From Microbacterium schleiferi (lineage in GTDB: Bacteria > Actinomycetota > Actinomycetes > Actinomycetales > Microbacteriaceae): a stretch of 64,000 bases of DNA. Below, in pieces: positions 18,441-27,257 of the stretch. The notes below the pieces were generated by a model. It did no database searches. It worked only from the letters and a program-made list of their open reading frames with translations, and was not told the DNA's origin. The stretch is taken from NCBI RefSeq assembly GCF_015565955.1, contig NZ_CP064760.1, forward strand, positions 1,488,001-1,552,000, given 5' to 3'. The translations under genes were made by a program, and so were the position numbers. The number at the start of each line of letters is the position of its first letter. Positions within the stretch are counted from its first letter, which is position 1.

Positions 18441-19664
18441 ATGCGCGTTGACATCGTCACCAAGGAGTACCCGCCGGAGATCTACGGCGGCGCCGGGGTC
18501 CACGTCGCGGAGCTGGTCAAGGCGCTGCGTGCGCTGCCGGCGACGGATGTGCCCGCCGGTGAAGCGCTCGACGTTCAGGTGCGCGCATTCGGAGCGGACC
18601 GCGACGAGGCAGGGACGACGTCGTACGCCACACCGGCCGAGCTTCGTGGCGCCAACGCCGCGATCCAGACCATGGGAACCGACCTGCTCATCGTGGATGA
18701 CGTCGCCGGCGCCGCGGTCGTCCACTCGCACACCTGGTACGCGAACTTCGCCGGACACATCGCGGGGCTGCTCAACGGCATCCCGCACATCGTCACGGCC
18801 CACAGCCTTGAGCCACTGCGCCCGTGGAAGGCCGAGCAGCTCGGCGGCGGGTACGCGGTCTCGAGTGAGATCGAGCGCACCGCCTACCACGGCGCTGCCG
18901 CGATCGTCGCGGTCAGCGAAGGCATGCGCGCCGACATCCTGCGCAGCTATCCCGACCTGGACCCGGCGGCCGTGCGGGTGATTTACAACGGCATCGACAC
19001 CGAGCAGTGGCATCCCGTCGAGGATGCCGAAACGCTGGCCGCGCTCGGCATCGACCCGGCACGCCCCTCCGTCGTCTTCGTGGGCCGGATCACGAGGCAG
19101 AAGGGGCTTCCCTATCTGTTGCGCGCCGCCGAGTTGCTCGACCCCGACGTGCAGCTGATTCTGTGCGCGGGCGCCCCGGATACGCCCGAGATTCTCGCCG
19201 AGGTCGAGGGCCTCGTCCGCGGACTGCAGCAGGCACGGGATGGCGTCGTGTGGATCGATCGCCACCTCAGCCGGCATGAGCTGTGTGTGGCGTTGACCGC
19301 GGCCACGACGTTTGTGTGCCCCTCGATCTACGAGCCGCTCGGGATCGTCAATCTCGAAGCGATGGCGTGCGGCGCCGCGGTCGTCGGGACCGCGACCGGC
19401 GGCATCCCCGAGGTCGTCGCCGACGGCGTGACGGGCAGGCTCGTCCCCATCGAGCAGGTCACGGACGGCACCGGAACGCCGTTGGACCCCGAAGCGTTCG
19501 TCGCCGATCTGGCGCGGGTGCTGAACGAGGTCGTGCGCGACCGCGATGGCGCCGCAGCGTACGGGAAGGCGGGCCGGGAGCGCGCGACCAGTGAGTTCAG
19601 CTGGCAGCGCATCGCGGAGCAAACCGCCGCGCTGTACGCCGAGGTGACGGGCGCCGCCCGATAG
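18441..19664 (+). CDS. glgA: Glycogen synthase of the actinobacterial type (GlgA/GlgM, GT4 family)
   Basis: GT-B fold glycosyltransferase of family 4 using ADP-glucose. Length (407 residues) and the N-terminal KEYPPEIYGGAGVHV motif identify the Corynebacterium-type enzyme, which in mycobacteria makes maltose-1-phosphate (GlgM activity) rather than classic glycogen chains. The C-terminal donor-site pattern is CPSIYEPLGIVNLEAMACG. A TAGCGT box at 18428-18433 ends 7 nt before ATG 18441. It pairs with divergent glgC, which supplies the sugar nucleotide. Confidence 0.92.
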   Translation: MRVDIVTKEYPPEIYGGAGVHVAELVKALRALPATDVPAGEALDVQVRAFGADRDEAGTTSYATPAELRGANAAIQTMGTDLLIVDDVAGAAVVHSHTWYANFAGHIAGLLNGIPHIVTAHSLEPLRPWKAEQLGGGYAVSSEIERTAYHGAAAIVAVSEGMRADILRSYPDLDPAAVRVIYNGIDTEQWHPVEDAETLAALGIDPARPSVVFVGRITRQKGLPYLLRAAELLDPDVQLILCAGAPDTPEILAEVEGLVRGLQQARDGVVWIDRHLSRHELCVALTAATTFVCPSIYEPLGIVNLEAMACGAAVVGTATGGIPEVVADGVTGRLVPIEQVTDGTGTPLDPEAFVADLARVLNEVVRDRDGAAAYGKAGRERATSEFSWQRIAEQTAALYAEVTGAAR

Positions 19665-19674
19665 GCTGGAGCGT

Positions 19675-20463
19675 ATGGCTCAGGTGCTCGAATTCTCCGA
19701 CGTCGTCGTCCGCAGAAACGCCAGAGACATCATCGATCACCTCGACTGGACGGTGTCCGACGACGAGCGCTGGGTCGTTCTGGGGCCCAATGGCGCGGGC
19801 AAGACGACACTCCTCGAGCTGTCAGCCTCCCTGCTCCACCCGACCTCGGGTCGCGTCAGCGTCCTGGGAGAGCGCATCGGCCGAACCGACGTCTTCGAAC
19901 TGCGCCCGCGCGTCGGCTTCGCCTCGACCTCGATGGCCCGCCGTATCCCGCCGGATGAGACGGTGCTGGATGTCGTCATGACTGCCGCCTATGCGGTGAT
20001 GGGTCGTTGGCGCGAGGAGTACGACCAGGTCGACATCCGTCGCGCCATGCGCGTGCTCGCCGAGTGGCAACTCGACGATCTCGCCACACGCACCTTCGGA
20101 ACACTCTCCGACGGCGAGCAGAAGCGGGTCCAGATCGCTCGGGCCGTTATGACCGACCCGGAGCTGCTGCTGTTGGACGAGCCCACCGCGAGCCTGGATC
20201 TGGGCTCACGCGAAGAACTCCTCACGCTCCTCAGCGGCTACGCAGCCGAGCCGACCACCCCGGCCATGGTCATGGTCACCCACCACGTGGAAGAGATCCC
20301 GGTCGGTTTCACGCATGTGCTCCTGCTGCGTGAGGGTGGCGTCGTCGCCTCGGGCCCGCTGCGCCAGACGCTCACCGAGGACGCCCTCAGCACAGCTTTC
20401 GGGGTACCGATCGCTCTGCACGAAGAGGGTGGGCGCTACGCCGCCCGCGCGAAGACCTCGTGA
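19675..20463 (+). CDS. Stand-alone ABC transporter ATP-binding protein
   Basis: Single ABC domain of 262 residues: Walker A GPNGAGKTTL, a variant signature LSDGEQKRVQI (Asp in place of the usual second-position Gly), Walker B LLLDEPTASLD and the switch His in MVTHHVEEI. No permease is encoded beside it. Similarity is to ModF-like or iron-chelate-type ATPases. It starts at ATG 19675, 7 nt after a TAGGCT box, 10 bp beyond glgA, so it has its own leaderless promoter. Substrate or partner unknown. Confidence 0.85.
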   Translation: MAQVLEFSDVVVRRNARDIIDHLDWTVSDDERWVVLGPNGAGKTTLLELSASLLHPTSGRVSVLGERIGRTDVFELRPRVGFASTSMARRIPPDETVLDVVMTAAYAVMGRWREEYDQVDIRRAMRVLAEWQLDDLATRTFGTLSDGEQKRVQIARAVMTDPELLLLDEPTASLDLGSREELLTLLSGYAAEPTTPAMVMVTHHVEEIPVGFTHVLLLREGGVVASGPLRQTLTEDALSTAFGVPIALHEEGGRYAARAKTS

Positions 20464-20483
20464 CCGGTATCCGGACGCGGACC

Positions 20484-20493
20484 TGGTAGACTC
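20484..20493 (+). promoter_or_regulatory. Likely -10 region of the rpmE2 promoter
   Basis: The hexamer TAGACT within ctggtagact precedes a leader of roughly 50 nt and an AAGGAA ribosome site before ATG 20550. No obvious palindromic zinc-regulator (Zur) site is seen between it and the start. Confidence 0.4.
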
Positions 20494-20549
20494 GTCCTTT
20501 GGTGCCAGCGCACCACAGACTTTCTTTCCCCATCTCGGCAAGGAACCCC

Positions 20550-20807
20550 ATGAAGACTGACATTCACCCCGACTACCAGGCTGTCGTGTTCCGCGACCTC
20601 GGCTCGGGCGACACCTTCCTGACCCGTTCGACGGTGACGAGCGATAAGACGATCGAGCTTGACGGTGTTGAGTACCCCGTCATCGACGTCGAGATCTCGT
20701 CCGCGTCGCACCCGTTCTACACGGGCAAGCAGCGCATCCTCGACTCGGCTGGTCGTGTCGAGAAGTTCAACCAGCGCTTCAAGAACTTCGGCGGCTCGAG
20801 CAAGTAA
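20550..20807 (+). CDS. rpmE2: 50S ribosomal protein L31, type B (cysteine-free)
   Basis: Ribosomal large-subunit protein L31 in its 85-residue long form. It begins [10 protein letters not shown] and has [13 protein letters not shown] and the basic KFNQRF tail. There is no cysteine, so this is the zinc-independent paralog that in many bacteria replaces the zinc-binding L31 when zinc is short. ATG 20550 has AAGGAA 6 nt upstream; the longer in-frame version has no support. A strong terminator follows immediately, so it is a single-gene unit. Confidence 0.96.
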   Translation: MKTDIHPDYQAVVFRDLGSGDTFLTRSTVTSDKTIELDGVEYPVIDVEISSASHPFYTGKQRILDSAGRVEKFNQRFKNFGGSSK

Positions 20808-20820
20808 GCCCGATTCGCCC

Positions 20821-20858
20821 ACGACGAAGACCTCGCTTTCGAGCGAGGTCTTCGTCGT
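20821..20858 (+). terminator. Intrinsic terminator after rpmE2
   Basis: Perfect 17-bp stem (20821-20837 with 20842-20858) closed by a TTCG tetraloop and followed by TTTGTGT, beginning 13 nt after the rpmE2 stop. Confidence 0.9.
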
Positions 20859-20905
20859 TTGTGTCTTCGGCGAAGGGGGAGTGGCGCGGTTACTAGACTC
20901 GTCGA

Positions 20906-21805
20906 GTGCCCGCCCCGCATCCGTACGCCGCGCTCCTGGACGAGATCCCGGTGAGCCGTCGCGAGGTCTCGGTCCTCGGCGGGACCACGGCCTACTGGGA
21001 TTACGGCCCTGCTGACGCGCCGATCACCGTCGTCGCCGTGCATGGCTTTCGGGGCGAGCACCACGGGTTGGAGCCCGTCGTGGCTCATCTCCCGGGGATG
21101 CGCGTCATCTCCCCAGACCTCCCCGGCTTCGGCGAAACCGCGCCGATCGCGGGCCGCCGCCACGACCTGTCGCTGTACGCCCAGTGGCTGTCGGAGTTCG
21201 CCGCACAGGTCGCGCCTGGCGCCGTCATCCTGGGGCACTCCTTCGGCTCGATCGTCGTCGCCGCAGCGGTGGCCGCGGGCCTCGAGACGCCCCGCGTCAT
21301 CCTGGTCAACCCGATCGGAGCCCCGGCGCTGGAGGGCCCTCGCGGCATCCTCACCCGGTTCGCGGTGTTCTACTACTGGGCAGGAGCCCGGATGCCGAGC
21401 CGAGCGGGCACGGCGCTGCTGCGAAATAGCGCCGTGGTGCGGATCATGAGCGTGTCGATGGCCAAGACGAAGGACCCTGACCTGCGGCGGTTCATCCACG
21501 ATCAGCACGACACCTATTTCTCACGCTTCGCCGACCGGGACGTGCTGCACGATGCGTTCCTGGCCTCGGTCTCGCACGACGTTCGGGAGTTCGCGCCGGA
21601 GATCACGCAGCCGACCCTCCTGATCGCGGCTGAGCGCGATGACATCACGCCGATCGAGGCGGAGAGAGTGCTCGCACGCCTGTTCGCTGACGCGACGCTC
21701 GTGGAGATCCCCGACGTGGGGCACCTCATCCACTACGAGACACCGGAGCCTGCTGCGGCGGCGATCAGCGACTTTCTCGCGCCCGCCGAGCCCGGTACGC
21801 GATGA
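20906..21805 (+). CDS. Alpha/beta hydrolase
   Basis: A 299-residue alpha/beta-hydrolase fold protein with nucleophile motif LGHSFGSIV (about residue 112), an N-terminal AVHGFRGEHHG oxyanion segment and a C-terminal DVGHLIHYE containing the catalytic His; Asp is likely in AAERDDIT. A helical cap region (about residues 135-215) resembles epoxide hydrolase/haloalkane dehalogenase-like members. TAGACT at 20894-20899 ends 6 nt before GTG 20906. Its last 41 nt overlap the convergent CGNR gene. Substrate unknown. Confidence 0.85.
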   Translation: MPAPHPYAALLDEIPVSRREVSVLGGTTAYWDYGPADAPITVVAVHGFRGEHHGLEPVVAHLPGMRVISPDLPGFGETAPIAGRRHDLSLYAQWLSEFAAQVAPGAVILGHSFGSIVVAAAVAAGLETPRVILVNPIGAPALEGPRGILTRFAVFYYWAGARMPSRAGTALLRNSAVVRIMSVSMAKTKDPDLRRFIHDQHDTYFSRFADRDVLHDAFLASVSHDVREFAPEITQPTLLIAAERDDITPIEAERVLARLFADATLVEIPDVGHLIHYETPEPAAAAISDFLAPAEPGTR

Positions 21806-22319
21806 CGTTCATGCGGTTGCCGCAGTTTCCGGTGTCGCAGTAGCGCTTCGATCGGTTGCGTGAGAAGTCGACGAGGACGCCGTCGCAGTCATCCGCCTCG
21901 CACACGAGCACTCGATCGTACTCATCCATGCGAATGACCTCGACGAAGGCCATCGCGGTCTCCACGAGGATCCGGGTAGCCAGCGGCGCGTCGTCATCCG
22001 ATGCGTGCACGTGCCAGTCGTAGTCGTCATGGATGACGAGCTGGGGGAGTGCCTCGCCGTCGCGCAGCATCGCATTGACGATCGGAACCGCGCTTTCCCG
22101 GTCGGCATCCCAGAGCGTGCGAAGGCGGCTACGGATGCCACGCACGGCCTCGCGCTCCTGCCGCGTCCGCGACACCGTGCCGCTGTACGGGTACCGGGAA
22201 AGGAAAGCCTCGTACTCCGCGGGGGTCGTGAGCGTGTCGTCGTCACCGCCGAGCGGCAGCGTATTCACGAGGTCGACGGCCGCGCGCAGGGCCATCTCGG
22301 TGTCATGGATAAAGACCAT
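21765..22319 (-). CDS. CGNR zinc-finger regulator with ABATE domain
   Basis: A 184-residue probable transcription regulator. The N-terminal part is an ABATE-type domain (begins MVFIHDTEMALRAAVDLVN) and the C-terminal zinc finger has C-x4-C then CDTGNCGNRMNV, the motif that names the CGNR family. I choose ATG 22319 because AGGAG lies 6 nt upstream. It is divergent from an EamA exporter across an 88-bp gap that contains a palindrome, a setting that suggests it controls that exporter and itself. The signal sensed is unknown. Its 3' end overlaps the convergent hydrolase by 41 nt. Confidence 0.88.
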   Translation of the reverse strand: MVFIHDTEMALRAAVDLVNTLPLGGDDDTLTTPAEYEAFLSRYPYSGTVSRTRQEREAVRGIRSRLRTLWDADRESAVPIVNAMLRDGEALPQLVIHDDYDWHVHASDDDAPLATRILVETAMAFVEVIRMDEYDRVLVCEADDCDGVLVDFSRNRSKRYCDTGNCGNRMNVIAYRARRARESR

Positions 22320-22354
22320 GTTGACTCCTGACATTCCGAGGGCTACTGTTTCGT

Positions 22355-22374
22355 TCGTGACCAGTGTGTCACGA
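22355..22374. promoter_or_regulatory. Candidate operator between CGNR regulator and EamA exporter
   Basis: Seven-base arms TCGTGAC (22355-22361) and GTCACGA (22368-22374) with a 6-nt spacer, midway between the two divergent starts. It is a plausible binding site for the CGNR protein; inference from position and symmetry only. Confidence 0.4.
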
Positions 22375-22407
22375 GTGTCAACCCCTTTCACTCCTGACAG
22401 GCCGCCC

Positions 22408-23400
22408 ATGTCTGCTCCGACCGCACCGGTCCCCGTTCTCACCGCCCCCGCGCGTCGATCGTCGTCCCTGGTGGGACTCGCGATCGGGCTGCTGTCCGCT
22501 CTGAGCTTCGCCTCGTCGGGAAGCTTCATGAAGCCCCTGATGGAGGCAGGCTGGAGCCTCGGCGCGACGCTGCTCCTGCGGATGGGAGGAGCCGCCCTCA
22601 TCCTCGCGCCGGTGCTGATCGTCACGATCCGTCGCCGGCCCGGCTTCCTGCGCAAGCACGGCCTGCTGATCGTGGCCTTCGGGCTCACGGGGGTGGCCGG
22701 GTGCCAAATCTTCTACTTCGCAGCACTCCAGCGGATGCCCGTGGCGATGGCGCTGCTCATCCAGTATCTGGCGCCGGTTCTGCTCGTCGGGCTCGCGTGG
22801 GTGCGCACACGGCGGGCACCATCGCGCCGCGTCCTCGCCGGGTCCGTGCTTGCGATCGCCGGCCTGGTTCTCGTCGTCGATATCGCGGGTGCGAGCTTCG
22901 ACCTGATCGGTACGCTCTTGGCGCTGGGGGCAGCCGCCTGCACTGCCGCGTACTTCCTGATCGCGGAGAAGACCGGCGATGACATCCCCCCGCTCGCCCT
23001 AGCCTCGGGCGGCCTCATCACCGGCGCGCTTCTCATGGGTGTCCTGGTCGGTACCGGACTCTTGGCGTTCACGGCGCCGGCGGTCGACATCGTGCTGGCG
23101 GGAGTGAGCATGCCCTGGTACATCCCCATCGTCTGGGTGATCGTCGTGGCAACAGCCGGAGGGTACGCGTTCGGTGTGCGCGCCGGATCGATGCTGGGGT
23201 CCCGCGTGGCGTCCTTCGTCGGGCTCACGGAGGTGCTGTTTGCCCTGCTCATCGCGTGGCTCGTGATCGCTGAGGTCCCCACCGCCATGCAGGCCGTCGG
23301 GGGAGCGATGATCTTGGCAGGCGTGATCCTCGTCCGCTCCGACCCCGGCGTGGCGGCGAAAGAGGAGGCGGCTAGCGTTCCTCTCGTGCCAGCTCCATGA
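22408..23400 (+). CDS. EamA family drug/metabolite exporter (DMT superfamily)
   Basis: A 330-residue membrane protein with ten predicted helices formed by two EamA repeats (about residues 25-160 and 170-305), the standard design of the DMT exporters. Repeat ends show the MPVAMALLIQYLAPVL and LTEVLFALLIAWLVIAEVPT segments that mark each half. ATG 22408 is the start that follows the divergent promoter region; it overlaps the convergent Lrp gene by 29 nt at its 3' end. An Lrp-type regulator on one side and a CGNR regulator on the other suggest tight control, perhaps by an amino acid or related metabolite. Confidence 0.9.
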   Translation: MSAPTAPVPVLTAPARRSSSLVGLAIGLLSALSFASSGSFMKPLMEAGWSLGATLLLRMGGAALILAPVLIVTIRRRPGFLRKHGLLIVAFGLTGVAGCQIFYFAALQRMPVAMALLIQYLAPVLLVGLAWVRTRRAPSRRVLAGSVLAIAGLVLVVDIAGASFDLIGTLLALGAAACTAAYFLIAEKTGDDIPPLALASGGLITGALLMGVLVGTGLLAFTAPAVDIVLAGVSMPWYIPIVWVIVVATAGGYAFGVRAGSMLGSRVASFVGLTEVLFALLIAWLVIAEVPTAMQAVGGAMILAGVILVRSDPGVAAKEEAASVPLVPAP

Positions 23401-23845
23401 GCGGCCCGACCCGATAGCCGATCACCTCGCCCATCGCAAGTGAGGTCTCGGTGCGTTCGACTCCCTCGATCGCGAGGATGCGGGCATCGGTGTCGAACAG
23501 GTGCTGGGTGTCGCGGCAGGCGACGCGCGCGAGCAGGTCCACGGAGCCGCTCAGCCCGTGCACCTGGACGATCTCGGGGATCTGCTCAAGCTCCGAGGTG
23601 ATGCGCGGCAGTTCCGCCTGCCGGACCGTGACGTTGAGAAACGCCTCGATGGGAAACCCCAGAGCGGTCGGCGAGAGCGCTCGCTCGTACGACAGGAACA
23701 CGCCAGCCTTGTCGAGTCGTGACATCCGGGCCTGCACGGTGTTTCGCGAAAGCCCGAGGCGATCCGACAGAGCCACGACAGTGGCTCGCGGGTCGGTGGC
23801 AAGGGCGGCCAACAGCTCGAGGTCGACGTGGTCAAGAGCGGTCAT
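23372..23845 (-). CDS. Lrp/AsnC family transcription regulator
   Basis: N-terminal winged helix (LELLAALATDPRATVVALSDRLG, named here in two parts: sensor helix and LSRNTVQARMSRL recognition helix) followed by a C-terminal RAM ligand-binding domain (VHGLSGSVDLLARVACRDTQ). The start is uncertain: ATG 23845 gives the usual length of 157 residues, while ATG 23863 and GTG 23896 are also in frame. It is convergent with the EamA exporter with a 29-nt overlap and probably regulates it or an amino-acid pathway. Confidence 0.88.
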   Translation of the reverse strand: MTALDHVDLELLAALATDPRATVVALSDRLGLSRNTVQARMSRLDKAGVFLSYERALSPTALGFPIEAFLNVTVRQAELPRITSELEQIPEIVQVHGLSGSVDLLARVACRDTQHLFDTDARILAIEGVERTETSLAMGEVIGYRVGPLMELAREER

Positions 23846-23960
23846 ATCGCGGAAGGTTAGCATGTCGCCCACCAGTGAATTGCTCATGTTGCTCACGATG
23901 TCATCACAAAACTGAGCGAGCTGCGTAGCACGCCCGAGCAGGGAGGCCGGTGTGCCCAGC

Positions 23961-24569
23961 TCAGAGCGAAATCACTGCGCCCGCGTACTCGACCAGAGTG
24001 AGTCCTTCGGGCGCGTAGCGGAACGTGTAGTCGGATCCGTTGGCAAGCCGCTCCTCGCGAGCGGGCAGGCGTCCATCGCTGACGTGATGGATGACGGAGC
24101 GGATGAGTGCGCCGTGCGTGACGACGAACACGCGCGTGAGATCAGGCCGCTCCGCCAGCGCTTCGGCCACGACGGCATCCAACGCGGCGAACGCCCGACG
24201 CTGCAGCTGTTCGCGAGACTCCGCACCCGGAACCTCGGACGTGTACCAGTCGCCCCACCGTGTGGCGAAGTCATCGACTGTCAGCCCCTCGGCATCGCCG
24301 TAGGCGCGCTCACGCAGCGCGGGATACGCGGTCGGCGCCGCGGCCGCCCACTGGGAGGCGAGAATCTGCGCGGTCTCGCGGGCGCGAGAAAGGTCGCTGC
24401 TGACGATGTACGCCGTGGTTGGATCCGCAAGCGCAGGTCGCAGGCGATCAGCGGTCTGGCGGGCCTGCTCACGCCCCGTGTCGTTGAGCGGGATGTCGGT
24501 GCTGCCCTGGATGAGGCGGGCGCGATTCCAGTCGGTCTCTCCGTGACGGATCAGCGTGAGGTAGGTCAC
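23961..24569 (-). CDS. Histidine phosphatase family protein (phosphoglycerate-mutase-like)
   Basis: A 202-residue protein with the phosphohistidine loop RHGETDWNRARL at residues 8-19 and the second catalytic His in VVTHGALIRSV (about residue 152), so a member of histidine phosphatase branch 1. These can be mutases or broad phosphatases; sequence alone does not decide. ATG 24569 overlaps the stop of the sirtuin gene by 4 nt, so the two are coupled in one operon. Confidence 0.88.
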   Translation of the reverse strand: MTYLTLIRHGETDWNRARLIQGSTDIPLNDTGREQARQTADRLRPALADPTTAYIVSSDLSRARETAQILASQWAAAAPTAYPALRERAYGDAEGLTVDDFATRWGDWYTSEVPGAESREQLQRRAFAALDAVVAEALAERPDLTRVFVVTHGALIRSVIHHVSDGRLPAREERLANGSDYTFRYAPEGLTLVEYAGAVISL

Positions 24570-25450
24570 CTCTCGAGACTACTTGCCAATTCCCGCTGCC
24601 CGGTCGGAGCCACAAGTCCCTCCAGCAGTGCCGTGAGAGCCTCAGAAGTGCCGCCGTCGATCTTCACGGTCGCGCGAGCATCGGCGCGCGTCTGTCCTCG
24701 GTTGATGATCACGATCGGGATGCGTCGACGACGAGCCCGTTCAAGCAGACGGATGCCGGAGTTGACGACGAGGGACGACCCCGCGATCACGAGGGCTTCG
24801 CTGCCGAGGACGAGCTGTTCGGCTTCGCGGAACTTCTCTGCGGGGATGTACTCGCCGAAGAAGACGACATCGGGCTTGAGGGTTCCCGCGCACACCGAGC
24901 AATCCGGGACGATGAAGCCTTCGGTGGTCTCAGGCGTCACGTCCCCGTCAGGCCCGAGGGGCAGTTCGTGTGTCGTGACGAGCCACGGGTTATCGCTCTC
25001 CACCCGCGATGCGAGGTCACGGCGGTCGAAGACCTGACCGCAGCGGGTGCAGAAAACACGCCGCATCGTGCCGTGCAGCTCGACGACGCGGCGGCTGCCC
25101 GCACGAACGTGGAGACCATCGACGTTCTGCGTGATGACCCCGCTAGCCAGGCCGTGCTGCTCGAGCGCGGCAATGGCCCGGTGCCCGGCGTTGGGGTCTG
25201 CCGAGGCGAAGCTGCGCCACCCGAGGTGGGAGCCCACCCAGTAGCGCCGGCGGGCCGTATCGCTACCGAGGAACTGTTCGACAGTCATCGGCCTGCGCAC
25301 CGGCGCACCCTTGCCGCGATAATCAGGGATCCCCGAGTCGGTGGACACCCCGGCGCCCGTGAGGATTGTCATCCTCCGACCGTCGAGGACGCGGAGGGCG
25401 TGAGCGAGGGCTTCGGGAACAGCAGTGCTGACGCCGTCGATGAGCGACAT
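24566..25450 (-). CDS. Sir2-type NAD-dependent protein deacylase
   Basis: Sirtuin of 294 residues with the NAD-binding GAGVSTDSGIPDYRG block (from about residue 31), the catalytic ITQNVDGLH with its following HG (ELHG), and a zinc site made of C-x2-C in CTRCGQ and C-x2-C in CSVCAG. A substrate-side GSSLVVNSG segment is also present. I choose ATG 25450 because GAGGAGG lies 6 nt upstream; the in-frame start 13 codons earlier lacks this. It is translationally coupled to the phosphatase gene downstream. The targets are unknown. Confidence 0.92.
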   Translation of the reverse strand: MSLIDGVSTAVPEALAHALRVLDGRRMTILTGAGVSTDSGIPDYRGKGAPVRRPMTVEQFLGSDTARRRYWVGSHLGWRSFASADPNAGHRAIAALEQHGLASGVITQNVDGLHVRAGSRRVVELHGTMRRVFCTRCGQVFDRRDLASRVESDNPWLVTTHELPLGPDGDVTPETTEGFIVPDCSVCAGTLKPDVVFFGEYIPAEKFREAEQLVLGSEALVIAGSSLVVNSGIRLLERARRRRIPIVIINRGQTRADARATVKIDGGTSEALTALLEGLVAPTGQRELASSLER

Positions 25451-25551
25451 CCGCGCCTCCTCTACCTCGCCTCCCTTGAGTCTAGGCACACAGCTTTTCG
25501 GGCATGTTTCGTGCGGCTGGGTTCCAACCCCGCGGGTGAGAGGATCAAAGG

Positions 25552-26379
25552 ATGCATCGCGTCGACATCCGGGATGCCGCGGACCCGCGGCTGGCGGATT
25601 ACCGGGATCTCACGGATGTTGCGCTGCGTCGCGTCGTCGAGCCCGCCGGTGGCCTCTACATCGCCGAGTCCTCGAAGGTGATCGCTCGCGCACTGCGCGC
25701 CGGGCATCGGCCACGCTCGGTCCTGACGCAGTCGAAGTGGCTCGACGACCTCGGACCCCTGCTCACGGAGCACCCGGATGTCCCCGTCTACGTCGTCGAC
25801 CCCGAGATCGCGGAACTCCTCACCGGCTATAGCGTGCACCGGGGCGCGATGGCGGCGATGCACCGACCTGCCATGCCACCGGTTCAGGACGTGTTGCGCG
25901 ACGCTCGACTGGTCGTCGTTCTCGAAGACATCGTCGACCACACCAACGTGGGTGCGATCTTCCGCGCGTGTGCGGGCCTCGGGGCCGACGCGGTGCTCGT
26001 CTCGCCGCGGTGCGCAGACCCGCTCTATCGGCGAAGCGTAAGGGTGAGCATGGGAACCGTATTCCAGGTGCCGTGGACACGCTTGCCTGACTGGGACCAG
26101 ACGCGCAGCATCCTGCACAACGAAGACTTCCATATCGCTGCTCTCGCACTGCGTGAGGACGCGGTCACCCTCGATGAGTTCGACCCCCCACCGCGCGTCG
26201 CTCTGCTCCTCGGCGCGGAGGGGGATGGACTATCGCCTCGCGCCCTTGCCGCGGCAGACACGGTGGTCACCATCCCCATGGCGGGAGGGGTCGACTCACT
26301 CAACGTCGCCGCGGCGAGTGCCGTCGCGCTGTGGGCCCTCAGTCATCCTCTGTCGACGGGGAGATCAGTGGGGTCGTAA
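25552..26379 (+). CDS. SpoU/TrmH family RNA 2'-O-methyltransferase
   Basis: SPOUT-fold RNA methyltransferase of 275 residues. The three C-terminal motifs are clear: NVGAIFRACAGLGAD (motif 1), LLLGAEGDGLS (motif 2) and IPMAGGVDSLNVAAASAVAL (motif 3, the knotted AdoMet site). The N-terminal 100 residues resemble the substrate-binding domain of rRNA/tRNA 2'-O-methyltransferases such as RlmB. It starts at ATG 25552 and its last 41 nt overlap the convergent SGNH gene. The target nucleotide is unknown. Confidence 0.92.
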   Translation: MHRVDIRDAADPRLADYRDLTDVALRRVVEPAGGLYIAESSKVIARALRAGHRPRSVLTQSKWLDDLGPLLTEHPDVPVYVVDPEIAELLTGYSVHRGAMAAMHRPAMPPVQDVLRDARLVVVLEDIVDHTNVGAIFRACAGLGADAVLVSPRCADPLYRRSVRVSMGTVFQVPWTRLPDWDQTRSILHNEDFHIAALALREDAVTLDEFDPPPRVALLLGAEGDGLSPRALAAADTVVTIPMAGGVDSLNVAAASAVALWALSHPLSTGRSVGS

Positions 26380-27187
26380 CAACCGGGAGCGGCTGCGGAC
26401 GCTTGGCGGTCAGGTTGTCGCCCGACGACTGGTGCCGCAGACGCCGCAGTACCCACGGCACGAGGTGGGTGCGAGCCCAGACGAGATCACCCGCGCGTGC
26501 TTCGCGCCAGGTGCGGTTGGGGAAGGGGTCGGGTTGCATCGGCACGAGATCGTTGGGCACATTGAGCGCGCGCAAGACCATCCGGGCGACCTCGTGGTGA
26601 CCGAGCGCGTTCAGGTGCAGCCTGTCGTCATCGAAGAAGCGCGGATCCTGGATTTCCTTGAGCGACCACTGATCGGCGACGATGCAGTCATACCGATCGG
26701 CGATCGCGCGGAGGTTCTCGTTGTAGATCGCGACCTTGCCGCGAAACGCCCGGAAGACCGGCGTGAAGCTCGTGTCAATGCCCGTGAAGACCACAACCGT
26801 CGCGCCGGTGCTACTGAGGCGCACGACAGCATCCTCGAACAGTTGAGAGATCTCGTCGGGATCGGTGCCGGGCCGGATGACGTCATTGCCGCCGGCGCAG
26901 AACGTGATGAGGTCGGGAGAGAGCTCGAGGGCAGGCTCGACCTGTTCGGCCACGATCTGCGCGATGAGCTTGCCGCGCACCGCGAGGTTCGCGTAGGCGA
27001 AGTCCTCCGTCTGGGATCCCAGCACGTCGGCGACACGATCAGCCCAGCCCAGGTGCGAGCCCGGGCGTGCAGGATCCGGGTCTCCGATGCCTTCCGTGAA
27101 CGAGTCACCCAGAGCGACGAATCGCCTCCAGGGGTGCGGTTCGCTGTTCTCAATGAACGGAGTGCGGTGTTCGTCGGTGGCAGCCAT
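26339..27187 (-). CDS. SGNH/GDSL hydrolase
   Basis: A 282-residue cytosolic SGNH-fold hydrolase. Block I is ALGDSFTEGIGD with the nucleophile Ser, block III is FCAGGNDV, and block V is DRLHLNALGHH with catalytic Asp and His. A C-terminal tail of about 60 residues (WVLRRLRHQSSGDN) is shared with the paralog at 54491-55255. No signal peptide is seen. ATG 27187 has AGGAGG upstream. The gene is divergent from the helicase and overlaps the SpoU gene by 41 nt. Substrate unknown. Confidence 0.88.
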   Translation of the reverse strand: MAATDEHRTPFIENSEPHPWRRFVALGDSFTEGIGDPDPARPGSHLGWADRVADVLGSQTEDFAYANLAVRGKLIAQIVAEQVEPALELSPDLITFCAGGNDVIRPGTDPDEISQLFEDAVVRLSSTGATVVVFTGIDTSFTPVFRAFRGKVAIYNENLRAIADRYDCIVADQWSLKEIQDPRFFDDDRLHLNALGHHEVARMVLRALNVPNDLVPMQPDPFPNRTWREARAGDLVWARTHLVPWVLRRLRHQSSGDNLTAKRPQPLPVVTTPLISPSTEDD

Positions 27188-27257
27188 GCTCTGTCCTCCT
27201 GGTCGTCTATCGTAGTCGGGCGGTCCGACGTGTGACCGTTGCTGTGGGAGGGGGATC

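Noticed and set aside
19675..20463. Complete ABC transporter with glgA region
   Set aside because: No permease or binding protein next to the ATPase.
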